The notes: generated from the sequence alone by a model not told the origin. A DNA stretch of 64,000 nucleotides from a candidate division WOR-3 bacterium (GCA_039802005.1 JBDRVV010000002.1:62001-126000); one strand, 5' to 3'. Positions 14,520-23,457 are shown, numbered from the stretch's first letter. Numbers and translations are program-made.

Positions 14520-15458
14520 ATGAAACGCTTGATTTTACTTACCCTTGCCACATTGCCGCTCTTTGCCTTCACCGTAAATTTTGTTTATTGCGACTATGAT
14601 GATGACGATGGATACTGGTGTGATGAATACTGGGGGCCAGATCCTGAATGGTGTGATGGATACTGGGTATATTATCCACACGGTTATTACTGTGTGTATT
14701 ATGTCTGGTACCATCCCTGGTGGTGGGATTGGTATTGGTGGCATTGTCACTGGTGCCATTACTTTGACTGGCATTTCTTCCGTGCCGGATTCTATGTGGT
14801 ATGGTATGAGGACGGTTACTGGTGGTGGAGACCGAGATATGGAAGATGGGTAAGGTATAAACTACCTTATGGTTATGCTGAATTTAGACACAAGGCAAGG
14901 TCATACGGAGTAAATCTACCTGATAAACCACCAAGAGAAATTAATCTTCCTTATAATGAAAAAGAAGTCATAAGGTTGACAAAGGAAAAAGATCCGCAAT
15001 TATATGCCCGTATAGAGAAAGAACATAAAACAGGAAATCTTGAAAAAATCAGGAAAGATTATGAGAACAAAGTGAAAAGAGAGATCGCAGTTAAGAACGA
15101 AGAATATAAAAAGACAAGAACTCAGTCCCCCTATGACCAAAATGAGAGATATAATAAAGACGAAACAGATAGAATTATCAATAGAAAAAGCGATGAAAGA
15201 TACAATCAGCAAAAATCAGAAGAACGCGAACCGCGAATCATAAAAAAACCAAGAAGCATCTCTGATGAATCAAACATACCTGAAGAAAGAAATCAGAACA
15301 GAAATACAATAAAACCGCCTAAATCAAACAACATTGATCATAGAGACGAATATAATGATTCGAACCCGAAAAATCCAAAAACACCAATAAGGAATCTGCC
15401 ACCAACAAACCCCGATAATGAGAAAAGAAATGTTAAAAAAATGGGATGGAAAAAGTAA
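14520..15458 (+). CDS. Exported protein with an extreme Trp/Tyr/His/Cys-rich domain
   Basis: About 312 residues. The ATG at 14520 has a strong AAGGAGG site; an upstream in-frame ATG at 14439 overlaps the previous stop and has none. After a signal peptide (LILLTLATLPLFAFTVNFVYC) comes roughly 85 residues containing about 18 Trp, many Tyr and His and six Cys (for example WCDEYWGPDPEWCDGYW and HPWWWDWYWWHCHWCHY). A basic Asn/Lys/Glu-rich, probably disordered tail of about 190 residues follows. I recognise no family. His/Cys/Trp content could bind metal or polysaccharide or form a surface adhesive, but this is inference. It is in the sigma-54 operon. Confidence 0.8.
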   Translation: MKRLILLTLATLPLFAFTVNFVYCDYDDDDGYWCDEYWGPDPEWCDGYWVYYPHGYYCVYYVWYHPWWWDWYWWHCHWCHYFDWHFFRAGFYVVWYEDGYWWWRPRYGRWVRYKLPYGYAEFRHKARSYGVNLPDKPPREINLPYNEKEVIRLTKEKDPQLYARIEKEHKTGNLEKIRKDYENKVKREIAVKNEEYKKTRTQSPYDQNERYNKDETDRIINRKSDERYNQQKSEEREPRIIKKPRSISDESNIPEERNQNRNTIKPPKSNNIDHRDEYNDSNPKNPKTPIRNLPPTNPDNEKRNVKKMGWKK

Positions 15459-15468
15459 GGAGATAAAA

Positions 15469-16104
15469 ATGTTGACTGCGATCTTTTCTCTGATAATCAC
15501 ATTGGGAACACAATTTGATATTACAAATCAAATTAATATTGACATTTGGCTGGACAGAGATGATTACACATTTTATCCCGGTGATAGACTGAAAATATTT
15601 TTCAAGACGGATACGGACTGTTATGTAGCGGTCTATGATATTGATGTTGGGGGAAGGGAAAATCTTCTCTTCCCCCCGCAAGGGGAAAATGGACATGTCA
15701 AGAAAGAACGCATTTATGAATTACCACCGCCGGATGCTGATTTTGATTATGAAATAACCGGTCCTGAAGGGATTGAACGGATAATTATTCTCGCTTCAAA
15801 AAATAAATTACCAGTCTTAAGCGATACCCTTGAGGTATTCAAAAAAGAAATAGAATTATCAATTGAAGAACCTGAGCCGGCAAAATTGAGAATAATATCA
15901 ACACCGCCAAAATGTAAGATATACATAAAAGAAGTGATGTCAGGTAAAAGGGTATATATCGGTAAGACTCCACGCACGATAGTCTTGAAACCCGGTGAAT
16001 ATATCGTGGAGATAAAAAAATTTGGTTATCAGACAATAAAAAGAAGGATCTTGCTTGAACCTGATGAAAAAAGAAGGGTCTATGTGCGTCTATTGCCCTG
16101 GTAA
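15469..16104 (+). CDS. DUF4384 and PEGA domain exported protein
   Basis: About 211 residues from the ATG at 15469 (AAGGAGA site just upstream; an in-frame ATG at 15418 lies inside the previous gene). A signal peptide is followed by a DUF4384-type beta domain (YTFYPGDRLKIFFKTDTDC, YVAVYDIDVGGRENLLFP) at about residues 25-120. A PEGA domain follows at about 140-205 (LRIISTPPKCKIYIK ... YIGKTPRTIVLKPGEYIVEIKKFGYQ). PEGA domains occur in surface-layer-like and envelope proteins. The gene is 10 bases after the Trp-rich protein gene and probably belongs to the same envelope structure. Confidence 0.85.
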   Translation: MLTAIFSLIITLGTQFDITNQINIDIWLDRDDYTFYPGDRLKIFFKTDTDCYVAVYDIDVGGRENLLFPPQGENGHVKKERIYELPPPDADFDYEITGPEGIERIIILASKNKLPVLSDTLEVFKKEIELSIEEPEPAKLRIISTPPKCKIYIKEVMSGKRVYIGKTPRTIVLKPGEYIVEIKKFGYQTIKRRILLEPDEKRRVYVRLLPW

Positions 16105-16106
16105 AC

Positions 16107-16134
16107 TTGACAAACAATTTTATTTATATATAAT
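16107..16134 (+). promoter_or_regulatory. Promoter of the small exported protein gene
   Basis: TTGACA 16107-16112, 16-bp spacer, TATAAT 16129-16134, then a short leader with AAGGAG before the ATG at 16150. It gives this gene sigma-70 type expression separate from the upstream sigma-54 operon. Confidence 0.75.
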
Positions 16135-16149
16135 TTAAGGAGTGAAAAA

Positions 16150-16485
16150 ATGGATAAAATAATCTTAACAATATTATTATTCTTTGCTCTTACCTGGGCA
16201 GTCCAACCCGTTTCAAAAACGGATAAAGTTAATAAGGAACCTGTTAGTAACATCCAAATCCACGATAACGAAGAAAATCAAGAAGATACAAAGCCTATAC
16301 AAATAAAAGATAGGGAACCAAAAGATTCAAAGAATGACCATTTTATTGATGTTGATTCAAACAATGTTAATGACCAGCGCGAAGATGACCTTTTGAAGAT
16401 TAAACAATTGAAGACAAAATTTAAAGACTTATTCAAAAAAGATACAGAAAACCAGCCTAAAAAACCAAGCAGGCGAAAAAAATAA
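16150..16485 (+). CDS. Small exported charged protein
   Basis: A 111-residue protein with a signal peptide (MDKIILTILLFFALTWAVQP) and a mature part that is very hydrophilic: Asp, Asn, Lys and Glu rich, ending in basic PKKPSRRKK. It is probably disordered outside the inner membrane. I recognise no family. The composition resembles the tail of the Trp-rich protein two genes upstream, suggesting a shared location. It has its own promoter and ribosome site. It ends 6 bases before the convergent DUF3108-like gene, with no visible terminator between. Confidence 0.6.
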   Translation: MDKIILTILLFFALTWAVQPVSKTDKVNKEPVSNIQIHDNEENQEDTKPIQIKDREPKDSKNDHFIDVDSNNVNDQREDDLLKIKQLKTKFKDLFKKDTENQPKKPSRRKK

Positions 16486-16490
16486 AACTT

Positions 16491-17135
16491 CTATCTATAT
16501 TCTTTTAGAACTATACTATTTTTGCCGGATGAATCAGTGTACTTCACAAAACGATGTGGATATGATTTTTCAATATGAAAATAGAATTTCATCTTTGTAA
16601 ACACAACTCTTGGTATCATCATAATCTTCCAGCAATCAAATGTGCCGGCAGGCACACTGACGATATCTTCACCGATAACTTCTAAATCAGCATTTATTAT
16701 CATAAATTCCGGCACATTCAATCTTATCCTTTTTTTAAAATCCCTCTGATATTTAAAACCCCTCAATACAAAATCAAGGGTATGACGGTCATAAATCGGA
16801 TTTTTTTCATCATAATGATTCTTTCTACCCTGATAGTTCACTTCAAAAAGATGGTTCTTTTTAACACTTAACTCCCATCTTCCTCTTATAATCTTATTCA
16901 AATAAAGTGTCTGGAGATTAATCGTATCAAGGATTGCCTCCACTATACGGTCTGACTTGTAAATTACATTATAACCAACAGTATCCTTTTTTAGTATAAC
17001 TTCAATCATTCCAATCTTTCCTTTATCATTTGTTTCATAAACAATATACTCACTATCAGGCAATACGGATTGAGTGTGCGTTGAATCATAGAATGATAGA
17101 AAAATAAAGCTTACAATAATAGCAAGATTCACCAT
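16491..17135 (-). CDS. DUF3108-like exported protein
   Basis: A 214-residue protein with a signal peptide (MVNLAIIVSFIFLSFYDSTHT) and a beta-strand-rich body. The segments VILKKDTVGYNVIYKSDR, NYQGRKNHYDEKNPIYDRHTL and EDIVSVPAGTFDCWKIMMIP are typical of DUF3108 and related outer-membrane-associated beta-barrel-like proteins of unknown function. It is the last gene of the minus-strand cluster that begins with glmS, 22 bases after the HAD gene. No ribosome site is obvious. Confidence 0.6.
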   Translation of the reverse strand: MVNLAIIVSFIFLSFYDSTHTQSVLPDSEYIVYETNDKGKIGMIEVILKKDTVGYNVIYKSDRIVEAILDTINLQTLYLNKIIRGRWELSVKKNHLFEVNYQGRKNHYDEKNPIYDRHTLDFVLRGFKYQRDFKKRIRLNVPEFMIINADLEVIGEDIVSVPAGTFDCWKIMMIPRVVFTKMKFYFHIEKSYPHRFVKYTDSSGKNSIVLKEYR

Positions 17136-17157
17136 GCAATTAAATGGTAGTAAGTAG

Positions 17158-17853
17158 TTAACCCCTTTTATCTTTTTCGATTATATTTTCAATAATATCA
17201 AGCAATTGTATTATATCATCAATCTCATAATCCGCACCCGAATTCTTGGTGCCAAATGTATCACCATACCTGGCAAAGACTGTTTTCATTCCAAGAACCT
17301 TTGCACCGACAATATCTCTTTCTGCCCAGTCTCCCACCATTATCGCTTCGTCAGGTTTTAAATTTAATCTTTCAAGGGCTATTTTGAATGGCGCGGGGTC
17401 GGGCTTTCTTTTATAAGTATCTTCAAAGGTCACAACGAGGTCAAAAAGATGGTGCAAATTTAATTGACATAATCTAAGCCAGGCTTGCAATTTAGGCGCA
17501 TCGGTAACGACGGCAAGTCTCAGTCCCCTTTTTATCAATTCAATGAGCGTAATATAGACATGGGGATAAAGGACGAGCGTTGCTTCCCTTGCCCGACGAT
17601 AACCAACAATCCCGGCGGCATGAATCCTCGGTTCAATATAGCCAAACTCACGGGTCAGAAATTTATCAAATACGGTCTGGTCTTCGATACCGACCTCTTT
17701 ATATATCTCAAATATTTTTTGTTTGGCGATATTTTTATCCATCTTCAATCCTGCATCAATCATCGCGCTTACTGCAGAATCAACCGCTGCTTCCTTCATC
17801 GCAATAAAATCAACAAGGGTATTATCAAGGTCAAAAATAACACCTTTTATCAT
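17158..17853 (-). CDS. HAD-superfamily hydrolase (phosphatase)
   Basis: A 231-residue HAD protein. Motif I is FDLDNTLVDF (nucleophile Asp and general-acid Asp). Motif II is VVTDAPK, motif III the Lys in KRKPDPAPFKIAL, and motif IV MVGDWAERDIVGAK. A helical C1 cap sits between motifs I and II, as in the Gph/YjjG-like phosphatases. The ATG at 17853 overlaps the galT-like stop in an ATGA arrangement, which is preferred to a GTG two codons earlier. The tight coupling suggests it dephosphorylates a sugar or nucleotide from the same pathway; substrate unproven. Confidence 0.9.
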   Translation of the reverse strand: MIKGVIFDLDNTLVDFIAMKEAAVDSAVSAMIDAGLKMDKNIAKQKIFEIYKEVGIEDQTVFDKFLTREFGYIEPRIHAAGIVGYRRAREATLVLYPHVYITLIELIKRGLRLAVVTDAPKLQAWLRLCQLNLHHLFDLVVTFEDTYKRKPDPAPFKIALERLNLKPDEAIMVGDWAERDIVGAKVLGMKTVFARYGDTFGTKNSGADYEIDDIIQLLDIIENIIEKDKRG

Positions 17854-18860
17854 AGACACGACCTTATAACCCGCGCGGATTTTTCAGGGCTATACCGATT
17901 GATATAAAAACCCGTACCCAGTTCAAAGCCAGTAGTTCTGAATATCCGTGGAATTATTTCTATATGCCAGTGATAATCCTGTTCTATCGTCTTCCAGTAA
18001 TCAGGCCTGGGCAGGAGATTTGGACTATCCATAAGAACAAGATTATATGGTGGATCGTTAAACCCATTACGAATTGCTGTAAATATCTTCTTCACAACAT
18101 AAGCCAGTTCACTCAATTCTGATTTGTCTATTAACTTGAATGAAAATTTATGATTCTTTGGTATAACCATAACCTCACCCGGAAACCTTGAGGCATAAGG
18201 TGTAAAGACAGCGAATTTCTCAGTCTGGAATATTAGCCTCTCACCCATTTCTATTTCCTGCTGTATAATATCACAGAATAGACAGCGTTCTTTATAACGA
18301 TAATATTCGTATGCACCGTTTAGTTTCTGTTTCACACGATTAGGTGTCGCAGGCAGGGCAATCAGGTCTGAATGGATGTGGCTGATAGTGGTTGAACCCG
18401 CGAGCCGTCCATAATTTTTAAAAATCAAGACATATCTTATTCTTTTATCTTTATGAAGGTCATCAATGCGAAAACGATATGTATCAAGGATTAATGCAAT
18501 CTGTCCTTCCTCAAGGTCGGCAATATTTGTGACATGCCTTGGAGATTCAATAATCACTTCGTTTGCACCAGTTCCCGTCACCATATCATAAACACCGACA
18601 CCAAATTTTTCCAGTTCACCTTCAACCCTTAAAATGGGATTGATATTGGGAACTACCCTGACCTTCCATCCCGGTGAATTAGGCTGTGAGCCATCTCTTA
18701 TTGCATATATTTCCTTGGGTGTATTCAACTCGTTACCTTCGCAGAATGGGCATGGACCGTCAGGGAATGGAATATCGGCTGAAACCGCTGGAATTTCATT
18801 GTTTTCTGTATCAATAATTACCCAGGTGTCGGTCACGATATCCCTTCTTACCTCAGACAT
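17850..18860 (-). CDS. galT: Galactose-1-phosphate uridylyltransferase-like (HIT superfamily)
   Basis: A 336-residue GalT family protein. It has zinc-site cysteines in CPFCEGNE and LFCDII, a KVRVVPN segment, and the active-site region STTISHIHSDLIALP. In classical GalT the motif is HPHSQ, with the second His becoming uridylylated and Gln binding the phosphate. Here it is HIHSD, so the nucleophile His is kept but Gln is replaced by Asp. This raises the chance that the true substrate is another nucleotide sugar (for example ADP-glucose phosphorylase activity). The ATG at 18860 has AGGAGG four bases upstream. The HAD gene follows with 4-base overlap. Confidence 0.8.
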   Translation of the reverse strand: MSEVRRDIVTDTWVIIDTENNEIPAVSADIPFPDGPCPFCEGNELNTPKEIYAIRDGSQPNSPGWKVRVVPNINPILRVEGELEKFGVGVYDMVTGTGANEVIIESPRHVTNIADLEEGQIALILDTYRFRIDDLHKDKRIRYVLIFKNYGRLAGSTTISHIHSDLIALPATPNRVKQKLNGAYEYYRYKERCLFCDIIQQEIEMGERLIFQTEKFAVFTPYASRFPGEVMVIPKNHKFSFKLIDKSELSELAYVVKKIFTAIRNGFNDPPYNLVLMDSPNLLPRPDYWKTIEQDYHWHIEIIPRIFRTTGFELGTGFYINRYSPEKSARVIRSCL

Positions 18861-18907
18861 CAAACCTCCTTTGCTTATGTCAAAAATTCATATCTAAACT
18901 GAAGAAT

Positions 18908-19564
18908 TCACCATATGTTTCTTTTAATCTTGTTTGCAAACATATGCGCGTATCTTATCGGCTCAGGTATTCGGAATCGCGTAGTATGAATTACATACTT
19001 AATACAATCTGAGAAATTAACTTTATTACCAGGAGAAACGAAAATTGGTTTTACATAGTCACGGGTTCTCAAAACAGCACCAATCTTTTTTCCTTCAAAC
19101 TTGATTGGTTTCCATGCCCCTCTTTTCTTTTCCGGCATCTCAAATTCACCACATAAGTATGACTTTGCGCAGCCGATTGTAGGCTTATCTAAAATCACCC
19201 CCAGGTGTGTTGCAATGCCACATTTTCGTGGATGGGCAATTCCCTGACCATCCACAAATATTAAATCTGGTTCTTTATTCAATTTTTTATAAGCCTTTAA
19301 TATCACCGGCAACTCCCTGAAGGCAAGAAAAGTCGGAAGATATGGAAAAGTTTCTTTTTTTATCGCCCATGCTACATTGATAAGTTCTAATGAAGAATAA
19401 GAAAATAAAGCTATTGCAGCGATCAGTACTTGTTCCTTCACTCCAACGTCAACACCGGCGACCGTATCTGGCTTTTTGCATTTAATCAATCTCACCTTAT
19501 TGCTGATCTCGTTCTGAATATTTATCAATTTATCAAGTCTGAATTGATTACTCAACCGTAACAC
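18908..19564 (-). CDS. nfi: Endonuclease V (deoxyinosine 3' endonuclease)
   Basis: About 219 residues with the catalytic motifs of endonuclease V: Asp in VAGVDVG, the Tyr/Glu of FPYLPTFLAFRELP, Asp in FVDGQGIAHPRKCGIA, and the later GAVLRTR. The enzyme cleaves DNA next to hypoxanthine and repairs deaminated adenine. The start is uncertain. The longest frame reaches 19627, deep inside glmS; a GTG at 19564 or TTG at 19555, overlapping the glmS stop by 7-17 bases, places the first catalytic Asp at the position usual for the family. It is probably cotranscribed with glmS. Confidence 0.88.
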   Translation of the reverse strand: MLRLSNQFRLDKLINIQNEISNKVRLIKCKKPDTVAGVDVGVKEQVLIAAIALFSYSSLELINVAWAIKKETFPYLPTFLAFRELPVILKAYKKLNKEPDLIFVDGQGIAHPRKCGIATHLGVILDKPTIGCAKSYLCGEFEMPEKKRGAWKPIKFEGKKIGAVLRTRDYVKPIFVSPGNKVNFSDCIKYVIHTTRFRIPEPIRYAHMFANKIKRNIW

Positions 19565-21374
19565 TCTTGGCGAGATTTCTCGGACGGTCAACATCAAGAC
19601 CTTTAAAGGTGGCGATAAAATAAGCAAGGAGTTGTAATGGTATTACTGATAGAATCGGTGAGACAAATTCAATGCACTCAGGAATTTCAATAATGTATTT
19701 GCTTATCGGACCTGTTGATTGATCTCCCTGGGTCACAACACTTATAACCTGCCCTTTACGGGCAATAACTTCTTGGATATTGCTTAACATTTTTTCATAA
19801 ACACTTGATTTAGGATTTATACAAACAACCGGCATATGTTCATCAATCAAGGCAATCGGTCCATGTTTCATCTCACCCGCTGCATATCCGGTAGCGTGAA
19901 TATAGGAAATTTCTTTTAATTTAAGTGCACCTTCAAGTGCCGTTGGATAATTAATCCCCCGGCCTAAAAATAAAAAGTCACGAGCATTATAATAATTCAA
20001 TGCAATCTTTCTTATCTGCTCCTGTTTTGCCAATATCTCTTCAATCTGCTGTGGTATTTTTTTTATCTCGTTTATGTGATAAATAACATCGCTATCGTTC
20101 AAAAATCCTCTAAGTCTTCCCAGATAAAGACTGAATAGATATAAATTCAACAATTGGGCAGTATATGCCTTTGTTGAAGCAACACCAATCTCGGGTCCCG
20201 CCATAATCGCTATATTTCCATCCGACTCTTTATAAATACTTGAATGGGCAACATTGACAAGTGAAAGCACCTTTAAAAATCTTGCCTTTGCCTCTCTCAA
20301 ACCAGCGATTGTATCGGCAGTCTCACCGGACTGACTTATTGCCATTACCATTGTATCACCATCAAGGACCATATCGCGATAGCGGAATTCACTGGAAATA
20401 TCAACCTCGGTGCTGATGCGGGCGAATCTCTCAATCAGGTATTTCCCCACTACGCCGGCATGCCAGGATGTTCCGCAAGCCTGGATATAAATTCGGGAGA
20501 TATTTAAAAAATCCTTATCAGTAAAATTAATTTCTTTTCCGAGATTAATACGGTTATCTACGATACGCTCTTTGATAATATTTGAAAGAACCCAAGGCTG
20601 TTCAAATATTTCTTTGAGCATAAAATGCGGATAATTGCCTTTTTCAATATCTTTAACCCTGATTGTAATCTTCCTGGGTTGAATTGCGATCTCTTCCCCA
20701 TTGAAAGTTTTTATCTTATAATTCTTTGACGATACCATTGCTATTGTATCATTGGGAAGATCGATTATTTTATCAAATATTGCTATGACACCTGAAACAT
20801 CACTTGCCAGTGCTGCTTCGTTTTCATTGATACTCAAAACAAGCGGTGCATCATGCCTTGCACACACGATATGATCTGGCTCCCTTGTGTAAATTACCGC
20901 AAAGGCAAAATTCCCTTTTAATTTTGGCACTGTCTGAAAGACAGCGTCAAATAAATTTGTTTTTAAATTTTCTTCAATGAGATGGACTATCACCTCAGAG
21001 TCTGTATAGGAACGGAATATATGACCTTTCTTTTCAAGTTCCTCTTTTAATAAAAGGTAGTTTTCTATTATTCCATTGACAACAAGGGCAATCTCTTCAT
21101 TGCAATCGACCAAAGGATGGGTATTCTCCTCATGGGGGCTTCCATGCGTTGCCCAGCGTGTATGTCCGATTCCAATGCTACCGCTAATCGGTGTTCTTTT
21201 TAATAACTCCTGCAATTCACTCAATTTCCCAGGGACCTTGCGAATTAGCAATTCGTCATTATTTATGACGGCAATACCACTTGAATCATAACCCCGATAT
21301 TCAAGACGCCAGAGGCCACCCAGAAGCACGCTGGTAATATCTCGGGGACCAATATATCCTACAATTCCACACAT
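19548..21374 (-). CDS. glmS: Glutamine-fructose-6-phosphate aminotransferase
   Basis: A 608-residue enzyme starting MCGIVGYIG, where Cys2 is the catalytic nucleophile of the glutaminase domain (residues 1 to about 240). Two SIS sugar-isomerase domains follow (CGTSWHAGVVGKYLIE; AISQSGETADTIAGLREAK; LGRGINYPTALEGALKLKE). The C-terminus DVDRPRNLAKSVTVE is canonical. It makes glucosamine-6-phosphate, the entry to peptidoglycan and LPS precursors. It has a leaderless-type promoter at 21383-21410, so no room exists for a glmS ribozyme upstream. It leads a minus-strand cluster with nfi, galT-like and HAD genes. Confidence 0.98.
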   Translation of the reverse strand: MCGIVGYIGPRDITSVLLGGLWRLEYRGYDSSGIAVINNDELLIRKVPGKLSELQELLKRTPISGSIGIGHTRWATHGSPHEENTHPLVDCNEEIALVVNGIIENYLLLKEELEKKGHIFRSYTDSEVIVHLIEENLKTNLFDAVFQTVPKLKGNFAFAVIYTREPDHIVCARHDAPLVLSINENEAALASDVSGVIAIFDKIIDLPNDTIAMVSSKNYKIKTFNGEEIAIQPRKITIRVKDIEKGNYPHFMLKEIFEQPWVLSNIIKERIVDNRINLGKEINFTDKDFLNISRIYIQACGTSWHAGVVGKYLIERFARISTEVDISSEFRYRDMVLDGDTMVMAISQSGETADTIAGLREAKARFLKVLSLVNVAHSSIYKESDGNIAIMAGPEIGVASTKAYTAQLLNLYLFSLYLGRLRGFLNDSDVIYHINEIKKIPQQIEEILAKQEQIRKIALNYYNARDFLFLGRGINYPTALEGALKLKEISYIHATGYAAGEMKHGPIALIDEHMPVVCINPKSSVYEKMLSNIQEVIARKGQVISVVTQGDQSTGPISKYIIEIPECIEFVSPILSVIPLQLLAYFIATFKGLDVDRPRNLAKSVTVE

Positions 21375-21382
21375 TATACTTG

Positions 21383-21410
21383 ATTATATAAAAATTTTCT
21401 AAGATGTCAA
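21383..21410 (-). promoter_or_regulatory. glmS promoter (leaderless)
   Basis: Minus strand: TTGACA (21410-21405), 16-bp spacer, TATAAT (21388-21383), then 8 bases to the ATG at 21374. No ribosome site is present between them. Confidence 0.8.
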
Positions 21411-21416
21411 GGAGTT

Positions 21417-23441
21417 CTAATCTTTTTCTTCGACACTGATCAATCTTAAAGTCCCAGTAAAATCTCTTGCATCAATTTCTCTAAGTTTTAGACATCCTAT
21501 AAATTCAAGAAATCCTGGAATATCAAGATTCAAAATATGGTCTTCAATTTGCAATTCATTTGGCAGATCATAAAAGAATGCCCCGCTACCCAGCGCATCT
21601 TCAAACCTTGCAATATTATTAGCAATAACCTTTTTTATGGAAACCAGCGTAGGCATCGGGAATCTATCATCAGGCATCTGAAAATTTTGCAGGGTGAGTA
21701 TCTTCCCTTCTATATCAACCGCATCAATGCCCTCTTCATATAAAGATTCAGCAATGATGAAACCATAAAGTGAACCAAAAAGATGGAAGATATGCGTATT
21801 CTTACCATCATAAAAAAAAGGAATCTCTTCTGGCAGCAGTGTGGGGAAAAACCTGTTTTTCAATATTGTGGATAAAAGATAATTATAATTCCCTGCGCCC
21901 TTGCCTTCAAAGATCTTTGAAAACTCCGGACCTTCACCAATACAACGCGCATAAACCTTCTTTTCTTTTTCCAATACCTGGACCTTTTGCCAACATTTTC
22001 CCCCGAGAATAAATTTTTCAAGGAGATAAAAAATTCTTCCGATTAAAACACCTGAACTAATCTCATAAACATCATATTCACCAAATGATTTCTCCGCGAT
22101 ATTTGAATGTATCTTCCCATAGGCAATCTTATTCTCAATCTTATCAGTCAGATAATATATACCCGGTCTCATTTCTTTTATTATCCCTTCGCTCAACAAT
22201 TTTTTAAATACATCCTTTATAATCGCTTCAGGATATAGCGATTGGAAAATTTGATAAATACTTTTTAAAGTAGTCCCTATCCTTCGTCTTTGATAAAGAT
22301 ATGAGTAGATTTGCTGTGGAATTACCGACAATGATGCTTGATATCTCTTTTCATATAATTCACCGATTCTGGCACAATCAAAAAATGTTTCAAATAGAAT
22401 TTTCTCCCAGTTGTTTGCATATACGCCAATGGCAAATAGTTTATCGGTCCTCCGATTTCCCCTGCCGATTCTCTGCAGTAGTGAAGAAATATTATAAGGT
22501 GGACGGTAAAGAATTATTGCGTCAACATCTCCAATATCAATGCCCAATTCAAGTGTTGATGTAGCAAGGAGTATTGCCCGGTCCGATTGATTCATAAATT
22601 TCTCTACCTCTTCCCTTTTTGAACGGGGAAGACTGGCATGGTGAACAAATACCCGGTCTTCAAATGGTGGGATTCTGAATTTTTGAGAAAAACTCTCAGC
22701 AAAACTACGGGCATTGAAGAATGCAAGGATTTTTTTTATCTGTCTCACCTGTGCTATTTTAAAAATCTCCTTTATAAAATTCTTTGCCGGTATCAAAATA
22801 TATTCAATCTCCCGCGGTGATTTTAAAAAACATACTTTTGAATTGTCAAAATATCTATCACCAATATTTAAATCATCAATCGTTGCCGAAAGCGCGCAAT
22901 ACTGAAGATTACTGTTGATTTTCTGGAGAATCTTTCGCAATCTATTCAAAAGAATTCTCAACTGGTCACCACGCGGGGTATTATCAAGCAAATGGATCTC
23001 ATCAAGAACTGCAGCAAAAAGATTCATAAATATCATGGGTTCCCTTGACAAAAGTGAATCAAAGGATTCAGGTGTTGTCAAAAGTACATTGGGTAAATGT
23101 TTTTTTTCAATAACCGGATGGTCTCCAGTCTTTCTGCCGATTGTAAGATTCAAAGAAGTTATCGGCTCTTCAAGCCGACGGAATAAATCATTGACAAGTG
23201 CCCGGGTCGGTGTAATGTATAAAACTTTGAGTCCTTTAAGTTCGCCTTTGAGTAAATTTTCAATAATCGGGGCAATGACAGCCTCGGTCTTACCTGTTGC
23301 AGCAGGTGAAATCACAACAACATTTTCTTTATTTAATATATAGGGAATTGTAATCTCCTGAATTTGCGTAAAACAACCAAATCTGCTAAAAAAAGGACCC
23401 CAGGTACGTTTCAGTTCCTGTTTTATCTCCATGGATTCCAT
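21417..23441 (-). CDS. DEAD/DEAH-box helicase, Lhr/YprA-like
   Basis: A 674-residue superfamily 2 helicase. Visible motifs in order: Q-like FTQIQEITIPYIL, motif I SPAATGKTEA, Ia YITPTRALVNDL, II LDEIHLLD (DEIH box), III CALSAT, IV/V LLATSTLELGIDIGDVDAII, and VI QRIGRGNRRTDK. The SF2 core with a winged-helix stretch after it (about residues 390-460) resembles the N-terminal half of Lhr helicases. Classical Lhr-core (about 900 residues) and full Lhr (about 1500) are longer, so this is a compact variant. It probably acts in DNA repair. It sits 16 bases behind a secreted protein gene. Confidence 0.85.
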   Translation of the reverse strand: MESMEIKQELKRTWGPFFSRFGCFTQIQEITIPYILNKENVVVISPAATGKTEAVIAPIIENLLKGELKGLKVLYITPTRALVNDLFRRLEEPITSLNLTIGRKTGDHPVIEKKHLPNVLLTTPESFDSLLSREPMIFMNLFAAVLDEIHLLDNTPRGDQLRILLNRLRKILQKINSNLQYCALSATIDDLNIGDRYFDNSKVCFLKSPREIEYILIPAKNFIKEIFKIAQVRQIKKILAFFNARSFAESFSQKFRIPPFEDRVFVHHASLPRSKREEVEKFMNQSDRAILLATSTLELGIDIGDVDAIILYRPPYNISSLLQRIGRGNRRTDKLFAIGVYANNWEKILFETFFDCARIGELYEKRYQASLSVIPQQIYSYLYQRRRIGTTLKSIYQIFQSLYPEAIIKDVFKKLLSEGIIKEMRPGIYYLTDKIENKIAYGKIHSNIAEKSFGEYDVYEISSGVLIGRIFYLLEKFILGGKCWQKVQVLEKEKKVYARCIGEGPEFSKIFEGKGAGNYNYLLSTILKNRFFPTLLPEEIPFFYDGKNTHIFHLFGSLYGFIIAESLYEEGIDAVDIEGKILTLQNFQMPDDRFPMPTLVSIKKVIANNIARFEDALGSGAFFYDLPNELQIEDHILNLDIPGFLEFIGCLKLREIDARDFTGTLRLISVEEKD

Positions 23442-23457
23442 TAATCTTTGTAAAATT

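Noticed and set aside
15839-16117. Minus-strand ORF over the PEGA gene
   Set aside because: Overlaps a well-supported domain gene completely, with no signal or ribosome site.
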